Assembly (NCBI GenBank): GCA_031431125.1
Contig: JANPCX010000021.1
Coordinates: 62,001-126,000 of the forward strand
Direction of reading: 5' to 3'
DNA length: 64,000 bases
DNA from: JANPCX01 sp031431125
GTDB taxonomy: Bacteria > Pseudomonadota > Gammaproteobacteria > Burkholderiales > Burkholderiaceae_C
The first letter of the stretch is position 1. Every line of letters begins with the position of its first letter. Both the position numbers and the translations under genes were made by a program. Of this stretch, positions 8,926-16,599 are shown in pieces. Below the pieces are notes generated by a model, which made no database searches, was not told the origin of the DNA, and saw only the letters and a list, made by a program, of their open reading frames with translations.

Positions 8926-9428
8926 GCGAAGATCCGAGTGCGCCCCTCCTAGTAGGCATCCTGGACATGGAGGCCTCGGGTTTTGGTCGCAACAGCTACC
9001 CCATCGAAGTCGGATACGTGCTGGCCGATGGCAGCAGCTTCTGCACCCTGATACGCCCCGAGCCGAATTGGACGCACTGGGACGAACAGGCAGAGCAGAC
9101 ACACCACATCAGCCGAGCCATTGCTGAACAGCATGGACAAGACGCCGCCGCAGTGGCGCACAAGCTCAACGCCAACTTGGCCGGCAAGACTCTGTACAGC
9201 GATGGCTGGGCCAATGACTACAGTTGGATGGGAAAGCTGTTCGACGCGGCCAACCTCTCGCCGCATTTCAAGCTCGACAACCTGCGCGCCCTCTTAAGCG
9301 AGCAAGAGGCCGAACGCTGGCATGTGGTGAAACAAGAGGTGGCTCAAGAAGCGCGGATTGACAGGCACCGCGCCAGCGCCGACGCCAAACTGCTGCAATT
9401 GACCCTGGTAAGAATCAAGCAGGGCTAG
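8922..9428 (+). CDS. DEDDh 3'-5' exonuclease (DnaQ-like)
   Basis: A 168-residue exonuclease-fold protein. The five metal and catalytic positions of the DEDDh family can be placed at Asp15 and Glu17 (ILDMEASGFG), Asp99 (WANDYSW), His149 and Asp154 (DRHRASADAK). It is much shorter than oligoribonuclease relatives with extra domains and has no second domain. Whether it degrades DNA or RNA is unknown. The start is GTG, overlapping the acetyltransferase stop by 4 bp. It ends 16 bp from the end of the convergent kinase gene. Confidence 0.82.
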   Translation: MSEDPSAPLLVGILDMEASGFGRNSYPIEVGYVLADGSSFCTLIRPEPNWTHWDEQAEQTHHISRAIAEQHGQDAAAVAHKLNANLAGKTLYSDGWANDYSWMGKLFDAANLSPHFKLDNLRALLSEQEAERWHVVKQEVAQEARIDRHRASADAKLLQLTLVRIKQG

Positions 9429-9444
9429 CGGCGGTGGCCCGGCA

Positions 9445-11598
9445 TCAGCGACTACCGCCGTACACATCTTGGGTAGGCTGCTCTTTACGTGCCCGAACTT
9501 CTGCGCATTGCGGATGTGAAGCGAAGCGCCCACTCCTGCATTGGCGTTCTATGCACTGAAGCAAAGCAATGAAAACCCGCCCACCACAGGCCTCAGTCGG
9601 AGAACCAAAGCTTTCCGTGGACGCTTGAGCGCGAGGTTTGCTGGGTTCTGCGGGAACCGGTGGCCACAGCGGCGCGCCAGCGGGACGTTGGCTTGAGGCG
9701 GTGGGGGTTTCATTGGGTCGGGCCGGTTCATTGCCCGAGCCCGTTGGGCGCGTTGGTTTGGACTCAAGAACGATTCGCGGTGCGGTCGTGTCGTTTTTAT
9801 TGGGGTTGACAGCGACCGTCTCAGGAGGCCGCACAGCTGGTGCGGGGGCTTTGGGCGGTGACGCGGGCGACTGGACCGCCGTGGTAGCAACGGGCGCTGG
9901 GGTCGCCACTGCTGTGGGAGCAGCAAGTGGTGGCGTTGGGTTTGGCTTCGAAGCCGTGACAGGTTCGGCAGGGTTGGTCGCCACGGCGGCCACGGGCGTT
10001 TGCGGTGGAACCACAGGCTCCGCTGTAGCAATTGGTGCGGGCGTCAAGACAGGTGACTGCGCTGAAGCCGCCGTGGGACTCACCGTCGGTACTTGACCTG
10101 CCGCAGGGGGACTGACCGCCGTCAAGTCCGCTGCGGCAGGCGCGCGGGTGCTCCACCACCACGCGGCCGCTGCCAACAGGAGCAACACCGCAGGTATGGC
10201 GATGGGCCAAGCGCCCAACGCCGACCGGGAGACAGAGGGCTCGGCTGTCGCGGTGAGAGGCACCACTGGGCCTCGCTTTTTCGCGTTTGATGACTTCCCC
10301 ATCGCAGCCAACGGGCGCGCCTCTGGCTTGGCGACAGGGTTGATCACTTGTGGCCGTTCGAGGGGGGTAGTCGACTTAAAAGGTGCGGTTGGGTCTCCCC
10401 CGCCATTGGCACCGGGTGCCACGGATGGCACCGTGGGTGGTACCCAAGGCGCTGACGCCGCTTGAACCGGTGCCGCTGCGAATACAGCAGGCGCGCTGGC
10501 AGGGGCCATACCCGAGCCATGACCGGGTCGATGCAACATGGTTGGCTCGTCGATGACCGAAACGACCTCTTCCCTTGCAATCGCTGTTTTGTCGACGACC
10601 GGGTCAGCCGCGGTCTTGACATAGGGATCGGCTGTGATCGCCGCCCCGGTGGTTTGACGAGACACCGTTGGAGGCGTCATTTTTCCGTCCAGCGCATCGC
10701 GAAACTCTGCCACTGACTGTGGGCGGTCTTGGGGACGCACCGCCAAGGCCCAATCCACTGCCGCAAGGAAAGTGGACGAAACCCCAGGCACGGCCATACT
10801 CGCCAACACCTCGCTGTGGTCTTCGATGGTTCGTGCGGTTGCTGGCGGCGGCGGAACACCTTTGATCAAGTAATGAATAGCCGCCCCGAGCGCGTAAATG
10901 TCAGTCCAAGGTCCTTGCCTCAAACTGACCGACTCTGCGTACTGCTCAATCGGCGCGTAACTGGGCTTGAGAATGGCGGTGAAGGTTTGGGTGCGATCAC
11001 CAATGGCGCGCCGGGCAGCTCCGAAGTCAAGCAGGACAGCCTGACTTCCATCGCTGGGCAAAAGAATGTTGTCAGGCGCGATGTCGCGGTGATAGACCGC
11101 CTCGCGATGCAACAACTCAAGCGCTTCCAACAAGGGGTTGAGCGTTTGTCGCATCCACGCCTCATCCGGCGGGTTCGTCATCGCACGTCGTGCTTCGCGC
11201 AGGGTACGTCCCTGCAAAAACGGCATCACCATGTAGGCGGTGTTGTTGGCTTCCCAAAACCGATACACCTTGACCAAAGAACGGTGGTCAAAACGAGCCA
11301 ACAAGCGTGCTTCGTTCACAAAGGAACGCAGGCCTAAGGCGAACGTTTCCATGTGCGATCCCGACCGCAGAGACACCTGGGCGCTAGGGCCACGTGCCGC
11401 CAACTGGCCCGGCATGTACTCCTTCAGGGCGACATCACGGTCCAAAGAGTGGTCGCGTGCCAAGTACACGATACCGAACCCACCCACCCCGACAACACGA
11501 AGAATCTCAAGCTCGCCGAAACGCGTTCCAGCAGGCAAGGCATCGTGCTCATCCAGCGCTGGAGAAGCAGAAGCAGCGGCGAGGGGCAAATTTGACAT
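9445..11598 (-). CDS. transmembrane Ser/Thr protein kinase
   Basis: A 717-residue eukaryotic-type protein kinase. The kinase domain spans about residues 27-305: glycine loop GVGGFG (37-42), catalytic lysine Lys59 (ALKEY), Glu96, HRD at 170-172 with Asn177, and DFG at 191-193, so it looks active. A Pro/Ala-rich linker follows, then one hydrophobic helix at about 463-482 (PIAIPAVLLLLAAAAWWW) and a long Pro/Ala/Thr-rich tail that is predicted to lie outside the membrane and ends with a small Cys-containing segment (ACGGRVFIALLQC). No sensor domain such as PASTA and no phosphatase gene is nearby. Its targets are unknown. Confidence 0.9.
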   Translation of the reverse strand: MSNLPLAAASASPALDEHDALPAGTRFGELEILRVVGVGGFGIVYLARDHSLDRDVALKEYMPGQLAARGPSAQVSLRSGSHMETFALGLRSFVNEARLLARFDHRSLVKVYRFWEANNTAYMVMPFLQGRTLREARRAMTNPPDEAWMRQTLNPLLEALELLHREAVYHRDIAPDNILLPSDGSQAVLLDFGAARRAIGDRTQTFTAILKPSYAPIEQYAESVSLRQGPWTDIYALGAAIHYLIKGVPPPPATARTIEDHSEVLASMAVPGVSSTFLAAVDWALAVRPQDRPQSVAEFRDALDGKMTPPTVSRQTTGAAITADPYVKTAADPVVDKTAIAREEVVSVIDEPTMLHRPGHGSGMAPASAPAVFAAAPVQAASAPWVPPTVPSVAPGANGGGDPTAPFKSTTPLERPQVINPVAKPEARPLAAMGKSSNAKKRGPVVPLTATAEPSVSRSALGAWPIAIPAVLLLLAAAAWWWSTRAPAAADLTAVSPPAAGQVPTVSPTAASAQSPVLTPAPIATAEPVVPPQTPVAAVATNPAEPVTASKPNPTPPLAAPTAVATPAPVATTAVQSPASPPKAPAPAVRPPETVAVNPNKNDTTAPRIVLESKPTRPTGSGNEPARPNETPTASSQRPAGAPLWPPVPAEPSKPRAQASTESFGSPTEACGGRVFIALLQCIERQCRSGRFASHPQCAEVRARKEQPTQDVYGGSR

Positions 11599-11972
11599 CA
11601 GAGAAGTGGGATAGAGCCAATCTAGCGATTGTCGCCTGGGACCATGGCAGTACAGGAGTCAAAGCGGGTTCCGCTTTGTCACAGCCAGTTTCCTTTTCAG
11701 CGGTACCACAGTGTGCCTGCTAGGTGCCTGATTGCACAGGGTTTTTACGGCTTTTTGACCCAAAACCCCATTCTTGGGGGGGGTGGTTGAGGTATGTTGG
11801 CGTCGAGATCGCTTCGGGCGGGGCGAAAAAGAGGAAACCGTCAGGAAGGCAACGCAGCCCAGGGCACTTTTGTGCACCGCCCCCCCATGGCGCAAGGCCT
11901 GCCCTGGCCTCACCCGTCTTTGCCAAAACTCGCGGACGGTCTGCATGTCCCAGGGAATTTCGGTACCAAACA
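11599..11972. other. 374-bp intergenic stretch, no gene recognised
   Basis: This stretch lies upstream of the kinase gene and downstream of the histidine kinase gene, both on the minus strand. It contains only short overlapping open frames without domain character (the longest, on the minus strand at 11659-11985, runs into the histidine kinase stop). A C-rich run facing a run of eight G near 11763-11788 could pair weakly. No terminator with a T tract and no clear promoter was identified. Confidence 0.6.
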
Positions 11973-13946
11973 TCAAATTGACCAATTCCGCCTGGCCCTG
12001 GCGCGCGTCACCCAGTGCGCCAGCACCTGGGCCAGTTGATCGGGCTCGATGGGTTTGGTCAAAAAGTCGTTCATGCCTATGGTCAGGGCCTCCTCACGCT
12101 CCGCCATCAAAACGCCAGCTGTCAGTGCAATCACTGGCAATTGTTCTGCGTCCAGATGAATTCTCAGTGCACGCGTGGCATCCAAGCCGCCCATCACCGG
12201 CATTTGCAGGTCCATCAACACCGCATCAAAGGGGTGTTCGGCGGTCTCAACTGCAGCAATACCGTGGGCGCCATGTTCAGCGACGGTCACGTCCACACCC
12301 CACTGCCCGAGCATGGCCTCGACGACCAAGGTGTTGACGGGGTTGTCCTCCACAACCAAGACGCGGCTGCCCTGCAAGCATCCGCGAGGGTCTTCGTCAC
12401 CGGTGTTTGTTTCTTGGGGAGACTCGGATTGGATGGAAACAGTAGGCAAAGGAATATCCAACCAAAAAGTGCTGCCGTCGTTCACTTGGCTGCGCACGCC
12501 CACTTTGCCGCCCATCAAGTGAGCCAACTGGCGGCAAATGCTCAGGCCCAGCCCAGTGCCGCCGAAACGCCGGGTGGTGGAGCCGTCGGCCTGGGAGAAA
12601 GGTTTGAACAAACGGTCCAAGGCAGCGGCCTCAATTCCAACGCCTTGATCGGTCACTTCGAAACGCACCCTGCCAGGGCCGGCGCAAACCACATTCACAT
12701 CGATCAGCCCTGCCTCGCTGAACTTCAAAGCATTGCTCAGGTAGTTACCCAAAATTTGGCGCAAGCGCAGTGCATCACCGCGCACCCAACGGGGCAAGTT
12801 GCTGGCAAGGTTCAGCCTGAATGCCAGCCGCTGCGCTCGAGACAATTCATCATAGGGGCCGCAAACCTCTTGCAATGTCTGGTGCAGGTCAAAGACCCGC
12901 AGTTCCAGACGCAACTGCCCGGCCTCGATTTTGGAGAAATCCAAGATGTCCGAGATGATGCCGGCCAAGGTTTGCGCACTTTCCTGAATTCGGGCAAGGT
13001 AGAGCTTGAGTTGATCTGCCGAGTGAGGCGGTTCATTTTCTGAAAGCGCCAAGCGCACCAAACCGAGCAACCCATTGAGTGGCGTGCGAATTTCGTGGCT
13101 GGTATTGGCAAGAAATTGACTCTTGGCCAAGTTCGCAGCCTCCGCTTGTTCTTTGGCCGCCGCCAGCGCTTGCTGGTTGCGACGCCGTTCAGTGACGTCT
13201 TCGAGAATCCAAATCGTGCCACTGTCCTTCGGGTTCCGCGGGTCCACGGCACGGGCACGAATTCGTGCCCAAAAAGTCGAGCCGTCGCGCCGTGCGAGTT
13301 CGCGCTCCACGTCTATCGGTTCACCTTTGGCCAAAAGCGGACCCGCATAGGCGCCAATTTCTTCATACGCTTGCGTGCTGGGCCACACCACCGACCCCGG
13401 CATGCCAATCAAGCTGCCTGGCGACCAGCCCATCATTTCTTCATAACGCGCGTTGGTCAGTTGAAAAATTCGATCGCGTGTGGTGGCGATGCCCACCATG
13501 GCGTTGCTCAGCACCGCTTCGTACTGAAGCCGACGCCGCTCCCGCTCCGAGATGTCATGCAACACAGCCAGCAGATAGCGGCGACCGTCCTGTTCCAACA
13601 CGGTGGCCGATATCAGCACCGGAACACGCCGACCGCCTTTGGCGGTGACCGAGGCAGAGAAGCCCTGCACACCACCTGGGGCAGAAGCCATTTGCAAGTA
13701 GCGATCTCGCTCCTGAGGCGGGTTCCACAAACCCAGGTCAGCGGCGCTTCGCCCTTTGAGCTCGTCGCTGCTGTATCCGGTGAGGCGACAAAAAGCCTCG
13801 TTGCACATTTGAAACTCACCGCTGTCGAAGGCCGTCACCGTGATGGGGTCTGGGCTGACTTCAAACAAACGCGTCAAGATCGCGTCTGGCCGCAAGGGCG
13901 AGGCGTCGGGCGCGGGAGCGGGCGTGAAGAGTGGCTGGGTGGACAT
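11973..13946 (-). CDS. hybrid sensor histidine kinase with two PAS domains and a receiver
   Basis: A 657-residue soluble-looking hybrid kinase. From the N-terminus it has two PAS domains (about 20-140 and 145-255; GYSSDELKGRSAADLG and WSPGSLIGMPG mark them), a short coiled linker, a HisKA domain with phospho-acceptor His284 (NTSHEIRTPLNG), a complete HATPase (N box GNYLSNALKFSE, GVGIE, GGTGLGLSIC), and a receiver with phospho-acceptor Asp579 (LMDLQMPVMGG). No transmembrane segment is seen, so it should sense a cytoplasmic signal. No Hpt protein or output regulator is adjacent. The start at 13946 removes a 15-residue non-conserved extension. Confidence 0.93.
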   Translation of the reverse strand: MSTQPLFTPAPAPDASPLRPDAILTRLFEVSPDPITVTAFDSGEFQMCNEAFCRLTGYSSDELKGRSAADLGLWNPPQERDRYLQMASAPGGVQGFSASVTAKGGRRVPVLISATVLEQDGRRYLLAVLHDISERERRRLQYEAVLSNAMVGIATTRDRIFQLTNARYEEMMGWSPGSLIGMPGSVVWPSTQAYEEIGAYAGPLLAKGEPIDVERELARRDGSTFWARIRARAVDPRNPKDSGTIWILEDVTERRRNQQALAAAKEQAEAANLAKSQFLANTSHEIRTPLNGLLGLVRLALSENEPPHSADQLKLYLARIQESAQTLAGIISDILDFSKIEAGQLRLELRVFDLHQTLQEVCGPYDELSRAQRLAFRLNLASNLPRWVRGDALRLRQILGNYLSNALKFSEAGLIDVNVVCAGPGRVRFEVTDQGVGIEAAALDRLFKPFSQADGSTTRRFGGTGLGLSICRQLAHLMGGKVGVRSQVNDGSTFWLDIPLPTVSIQSESPQETNTGDEDPRGCLQGSRVLVVEDNPVNTLVVEAMLGQWGVDVTVAEHGAHGIAAVETAEHPFDAVLMDLQMPVMGGLDATRALRIHLDAEQLPVIALTAGVLMAEREEALTIGMNDFLTKPIEPDQLAQVLAHWVTRARARRNWSI

Positions 13947-14037
13947 GTCGATCAGAGCTCGTTCGCACATTAAACCGCATCTGCAAAACACCGCAACACC
14001 AAAGGGCCGTCACACTGAAATCGGAAGTCACTGTCCA

Positions 14038-14128
14038 CGCAATCCACAGGTCGCTGCAGCATTGCGAACGCGCGCGATACCTGCAGGGTTCGCTGTGCTT
14101 CGCGCCTTGCATCGCCCTGTGGATTGCG
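14038..14128. repeat. 91-bp foldback in the divergent intergenic region
   Basis: CGCAATCCACAGG at 14038-14050 is repeated exactly inverted at 14116-14128, with a nested pair GCGAAC (14064-14069) and GTTCGC (14088-14093) inside. Two CTGCAG palindromes also lie within. It sits between the divergent histidine kinase and ppnP genes. It may be a small repetitive element or an RNA structure; it lacks a T tract for termination. Confidence 0.55.
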
Positions 14129-14206
14129 CGTCCCTCGACTCCAATTTCAATGTGACGGCCCACTACAATCTCCGACATCCGTTTATTCGCCATCATCCGA
14201 TCCAAC

Positions 14207-14539
14207 ATGACCGCATCCGATACCACTCCAACCACCCTGCTCAGCGGGCAAATTCAAACCCGCGCCAACGTCTACTTTGACGGCAAATGCGTTTCACACA
14301 GTGTCACCTTGGCCGACGGCAGTAAGAAAAGTGTGGGCGTCATCCTTCCAGCGACACTGACATTCAACACCGGTGAACCCGAGGTCATGGAGCTGGTTGA
14401 TGGTCGCTGCCGCGTCAAACTCGCGGGCGACAACGCTTGGACAGAATTTGGGGGCGGACAGTCGTTCAACGTTCCCGGTCAGTCGTCCTTCGACATCGAA
14501 GTCTTGACCGCTGTGCATTACATCTGCCACTTTGGTTGA
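14207..14539 (+). CDS. ppnP: pyrimidine/purine nucleoside phosphorylase
   Basis: A 110-residue cupin-like enzyme of the PpnP (formerly YaiE/DUF1255) family, which splits many nucleosides with phosphate into base and ribose-1-phosphate in salvage pathways. The family pattern is plain: VYFDGKCVSHSV, KSVGVILPATLTFNT, EPEVMELVDG, FNVPGQSSFDIEV and the terminal YICHFG. It is 15 residues longer than the E. coli protein at the N-terminus, which may mean the ATG at 14207 is right or slightly upstream. It precedes miaA by 21 bp on the same strand. Confidence 0.93.
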   Translation: MTASDTTPTTLLSGQIQTRANVYFDGKCVSHSVTLADGSKKSVGVILPATLTFNTGEPEVMELVDGRCRVKLAGDNAWTEFGGGQSFNVPGQSSFDIEVLTAVHYICHFG

Positions 14540-14560
14540 TGCTTTGACGCGCCCCATCTG

Positions 14561-15517
14561 ATGGCCCTGCCCTGCGTTTGTCTGGCTGGGCCCACGGCGT
14601 CGGGCAAGACGGCCTGCGCACTCGCTGCGGTGGAAGTGCTGTCTCGCATTCGCCCCATCGAAATCATCAGCGTGGACTCTGCCTTGGTCTACCAAGGCAT
14701 GGACATTGGTACCGCCAAGCCCAGCAGTGCTGAACGTGCGCTGGTAACACATCACCTGATCGACATCATCGATCCCTCGCAAGCCTATTCCGCTGCGCGG
14801 TTTGTGCACGACGCCACACAGCTCGTGGGCGAGATTCGCGCGCGCGGCCATTGGCCTTTGCTCGTGGGCGGCACCATGCTGTATTTCAAGGCGCTCTTCG
14901 ACGGGCTGGACGACATGCCGGCCGCCGACCCCGCCGTGCGCGCCACCTTGGCCCAGCAGTTGCAAACACAAGGGCTGCCTGCCATGCACCAGGCCTTGCA
15001 GCGCATCGACCCGGTCATCGCCCAGCGCCTGGCCCCAGCCGACACCCAGCGCATCCTGCGCGCCTTGGAGGTGTTTCACATCAGCGGAAAGACGATGTCG
15101 TCGTTCCAGCAGGGCACAAAAAAAACCGCCCCCCCCGCCCTCATTTCCCTGGAACCGCAGGACCGTGTTTGGTTGCATCAACGCATTGCTCAGCGGTTTG
15201 AGCACATGCTGTCGGCGGGTTTCTTGGACGAAGTGCGCAGCCTGCGGGCGCGGGGCGATCTGGCGCCCGACATGCCGTCCATGCGCTGCGTCGGATACCG
15301 ACAGCTATGGCAAGCCTTGGACAGCGCAGACCCGCTGGACATGAAAAGCGTGACCGAACAAGGCTTTGCCGCCACGCGCCAGTTGGCCAAACGACAGCTC
15401 ACCTGGTTGCGCAGCATGCCGGCTCGGCAGGTGGTGGCATGTGACGGACCCGACGTCAGCCCACAAACGCTGGCCTTGATCAAACAAGCATTCTTGGCGC
15501 TGGACACTGCTCACTGA
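14561..15517 (+). CDS. miaA: tRNA dimethylallyltransferase
   Basis: Adds a dimethylallyl group to A37 of tRNAs reading codons that begin with U. The P-loop GPTASGKT is at residues 11-18, and the catalytic and tRNA-binding blocks SVDSALVYQGMDIGTAKPS, HHLIDIIDPSQAYSAARF and GGTMLYFKAL follow, with the late block MRCVGYRQLW. At 318 residues it is a full-length member. It sits between ppnP and the ABC transporter gene, which begins 10 bp after its stop, so the three may be co-transcribed. Confidence 0.97.
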   Translation: MALPCVCLAGPTASGKTACALAAVEVLSRIRPIEIISVDSALVYQGMDIGTAKPSSAERALVTHHLIDIIDPSQAYSAARFVHDATQLVGEIRARGHWPLLVGGTMLYFKALFDGLDDMPAADPAVRATLAQQLQTQGLPAMHQALQRIDPVIAQRLAPADTQRILRALEVFHISGKTMSSFQQGTKKTAPPALISLEPQDRVWLHQRIAQRFEHMLSAGFLDEVRSLRARGDLAPDMPSMRCVGYRQLWQALDSADPLDMKSVTEQGFAATRQLAKRQLTWLRSMPARQVVACDGPDVSPQTLALIKQAFLALDTAH

Positions 15518-15527
15518 GCCTGCCACC

Positions 15528-16223
15528 GTGACCCTGCTTCACATCGAAAACCTGAGCAAAAGTTACCCCGTGCCGGGTGGCGGCAGCGGCGCGGCGGTGT
15601 TCTCCGATGTGCACATGCGCATGGAAGCGGGCGAGTTCGTGGCCCTCGTGGGCGAGTCGGGCGTGGGGAAATCCACACTCCTGAACTGCATTGCGGGTTT
15701 GGACACCGTCAGCGGTGGACGCATCACCCTCGTCGGCACCGACATCCATGCGCTGGCCGAGGAAAAACAAGCGCACTTTCGGCGTGCCCACTTGGGATTT
15801 GTCTTTCAGGCCTTTCATGTGCTGCCCCACCTCACCGTGGCGCAAAACGTGGCCTTGCCTTTGCTCTTGCTGCGTCAACCCAACCCAGACCGGGTGATGC
15901 ACATGCTCGAAGCCGTCGGTTTGTTAGACACCGCACAGCGTTTGCCGCAAACACTGTCGGGCGGCCAGTTGCAACGTGTGGCTTTGGCACGTGCTTTGGT
16001 TCACCAACCGCGTTTGATCTTGGCCGACGAACTCACTGGCAACCTCGACCCCACCACCGCTGAACGGGTGATGGACTTGCTGCGTGAGCAAGTGCGCAGC
16101 AACGGCGCGGCCTGTTTGTTGGTCACCCATTCCCGCACGGCTGCCGCGCGTGCCGACCGGGTGCTCACCCTCACCGCGACGGGTGTGGTGCCCAGTCCAT
16201 TGCAAAGAAGTCAAACCTCATGA
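15528..16223 (+). CDS. ABC transporter ATP-binding protein (LolD/AttE type)
   Basis: A 231-residue ATPase of the lipoprotein-release/MacB-like class. Walker A is GESGVGKST (42-50), the signature is LSGGQLQRVALARAL, and Walker B is LILADELTGNLDP, with Leu where most relatives have Pro (ADEPTGNLD). The switch His lies in LLVTHS. The start is GTG at 15528. It is the energy subunit for the FtsX-type permease downstream, but a small unrelated ORF is wedged between them, overlapping this stop by 4 bp. With the lipocalin-like protein at the end, the set resembles Agrobacterium attE-attF-attG-attH. Confidence 0.92.
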   Translation: MTLLHIENLSKSYPVPGGGSGAAVFSDVHMRMEAGEFVALVGESGVGKSTLLNCIAGLDTVSGGRITLVGTDIHALAEEKQAHFRRAHLGFVFQAFHVLPHLTVAQNVALPLLLLRQPNPDRVMHMLEAVGLLDTAQRLPQTLSGGQLQRVALARALVHQPRLILADELTGNLDPTTAERVMDLLREQVRSNGAACLLVTHSRTAAARADRVLTLTATGVVPSPLQRSQTS

Positions 16224-16492
16224 AGTACATCTTGTCCGCAACTGCTGGCTTTCTACTGGCAACGTTTGCATTCCTGTTCGTTGTAGTGCCAGAAGTGCGG
16301 GCAAATTGGCGGGCGCAAGGGCAAAATGAGGGCGCTCTGAATCAGTATTTTGAGATGCACGAAAAAGCCACCAAACTCTTCCCGAAGGTTTCTGCAAGCT
16401 GTACCGTGATCGAAACGCTGGTTGCAGCAAAAACGAGCGCTATAGAAGTAGTCGACTGTGACTCGTATCGAACACTTCGCGTTACAGACTAA
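16220..16492 (+). CDS. small membrane-anchored protein of unknown function
   Basis: A 90-residue protein not recognised as any family. It begins with one strongly hydrophobic helix (about residues 4-24, ILSATAGFLLATFAFLFVVV), probably an uncleaved anchor or signal, followed by a polar domain with two cysteines (Cys62 and Cys80) that could form a disulfide outside the membrane. A hand count gives about 49% G+C, well below the flanking transporter genes. The ATG overlaps the ATPase stop by 4 bp, and a 107-bp gap separates it from the permease, where such gene pairs usually abut. It may be a recent insertion or an accessory subunit. Confidence 0.65.
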   Translation: MKYILSATAGFLLATFAFLFVVVPEVRANWRAQGQNEGALNQYFEMHEKATKLFPKVSASCTVIETLVAAKTSAIEVVDCDSYRTLRVTD

Positions 16493-16599
16493 CTGGCAGC
16501 GCACATGAGGTTCAACTGGTCGGCCCGCACCGACAAGCAACATCAGATTGCCGCTTCGCGGCGTTTGGTGTGTGCCGGCGCACTCGGACATTGAGTTGC

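Noticed and set aside
16493..16599. Integron attC-like site after the low-GC ORF
   Set aside because: A GCCGCTTCGCGGC-like hairpin is present, but the core GTTRRRY and matching RYYYAAC sites needed for attC were not found.
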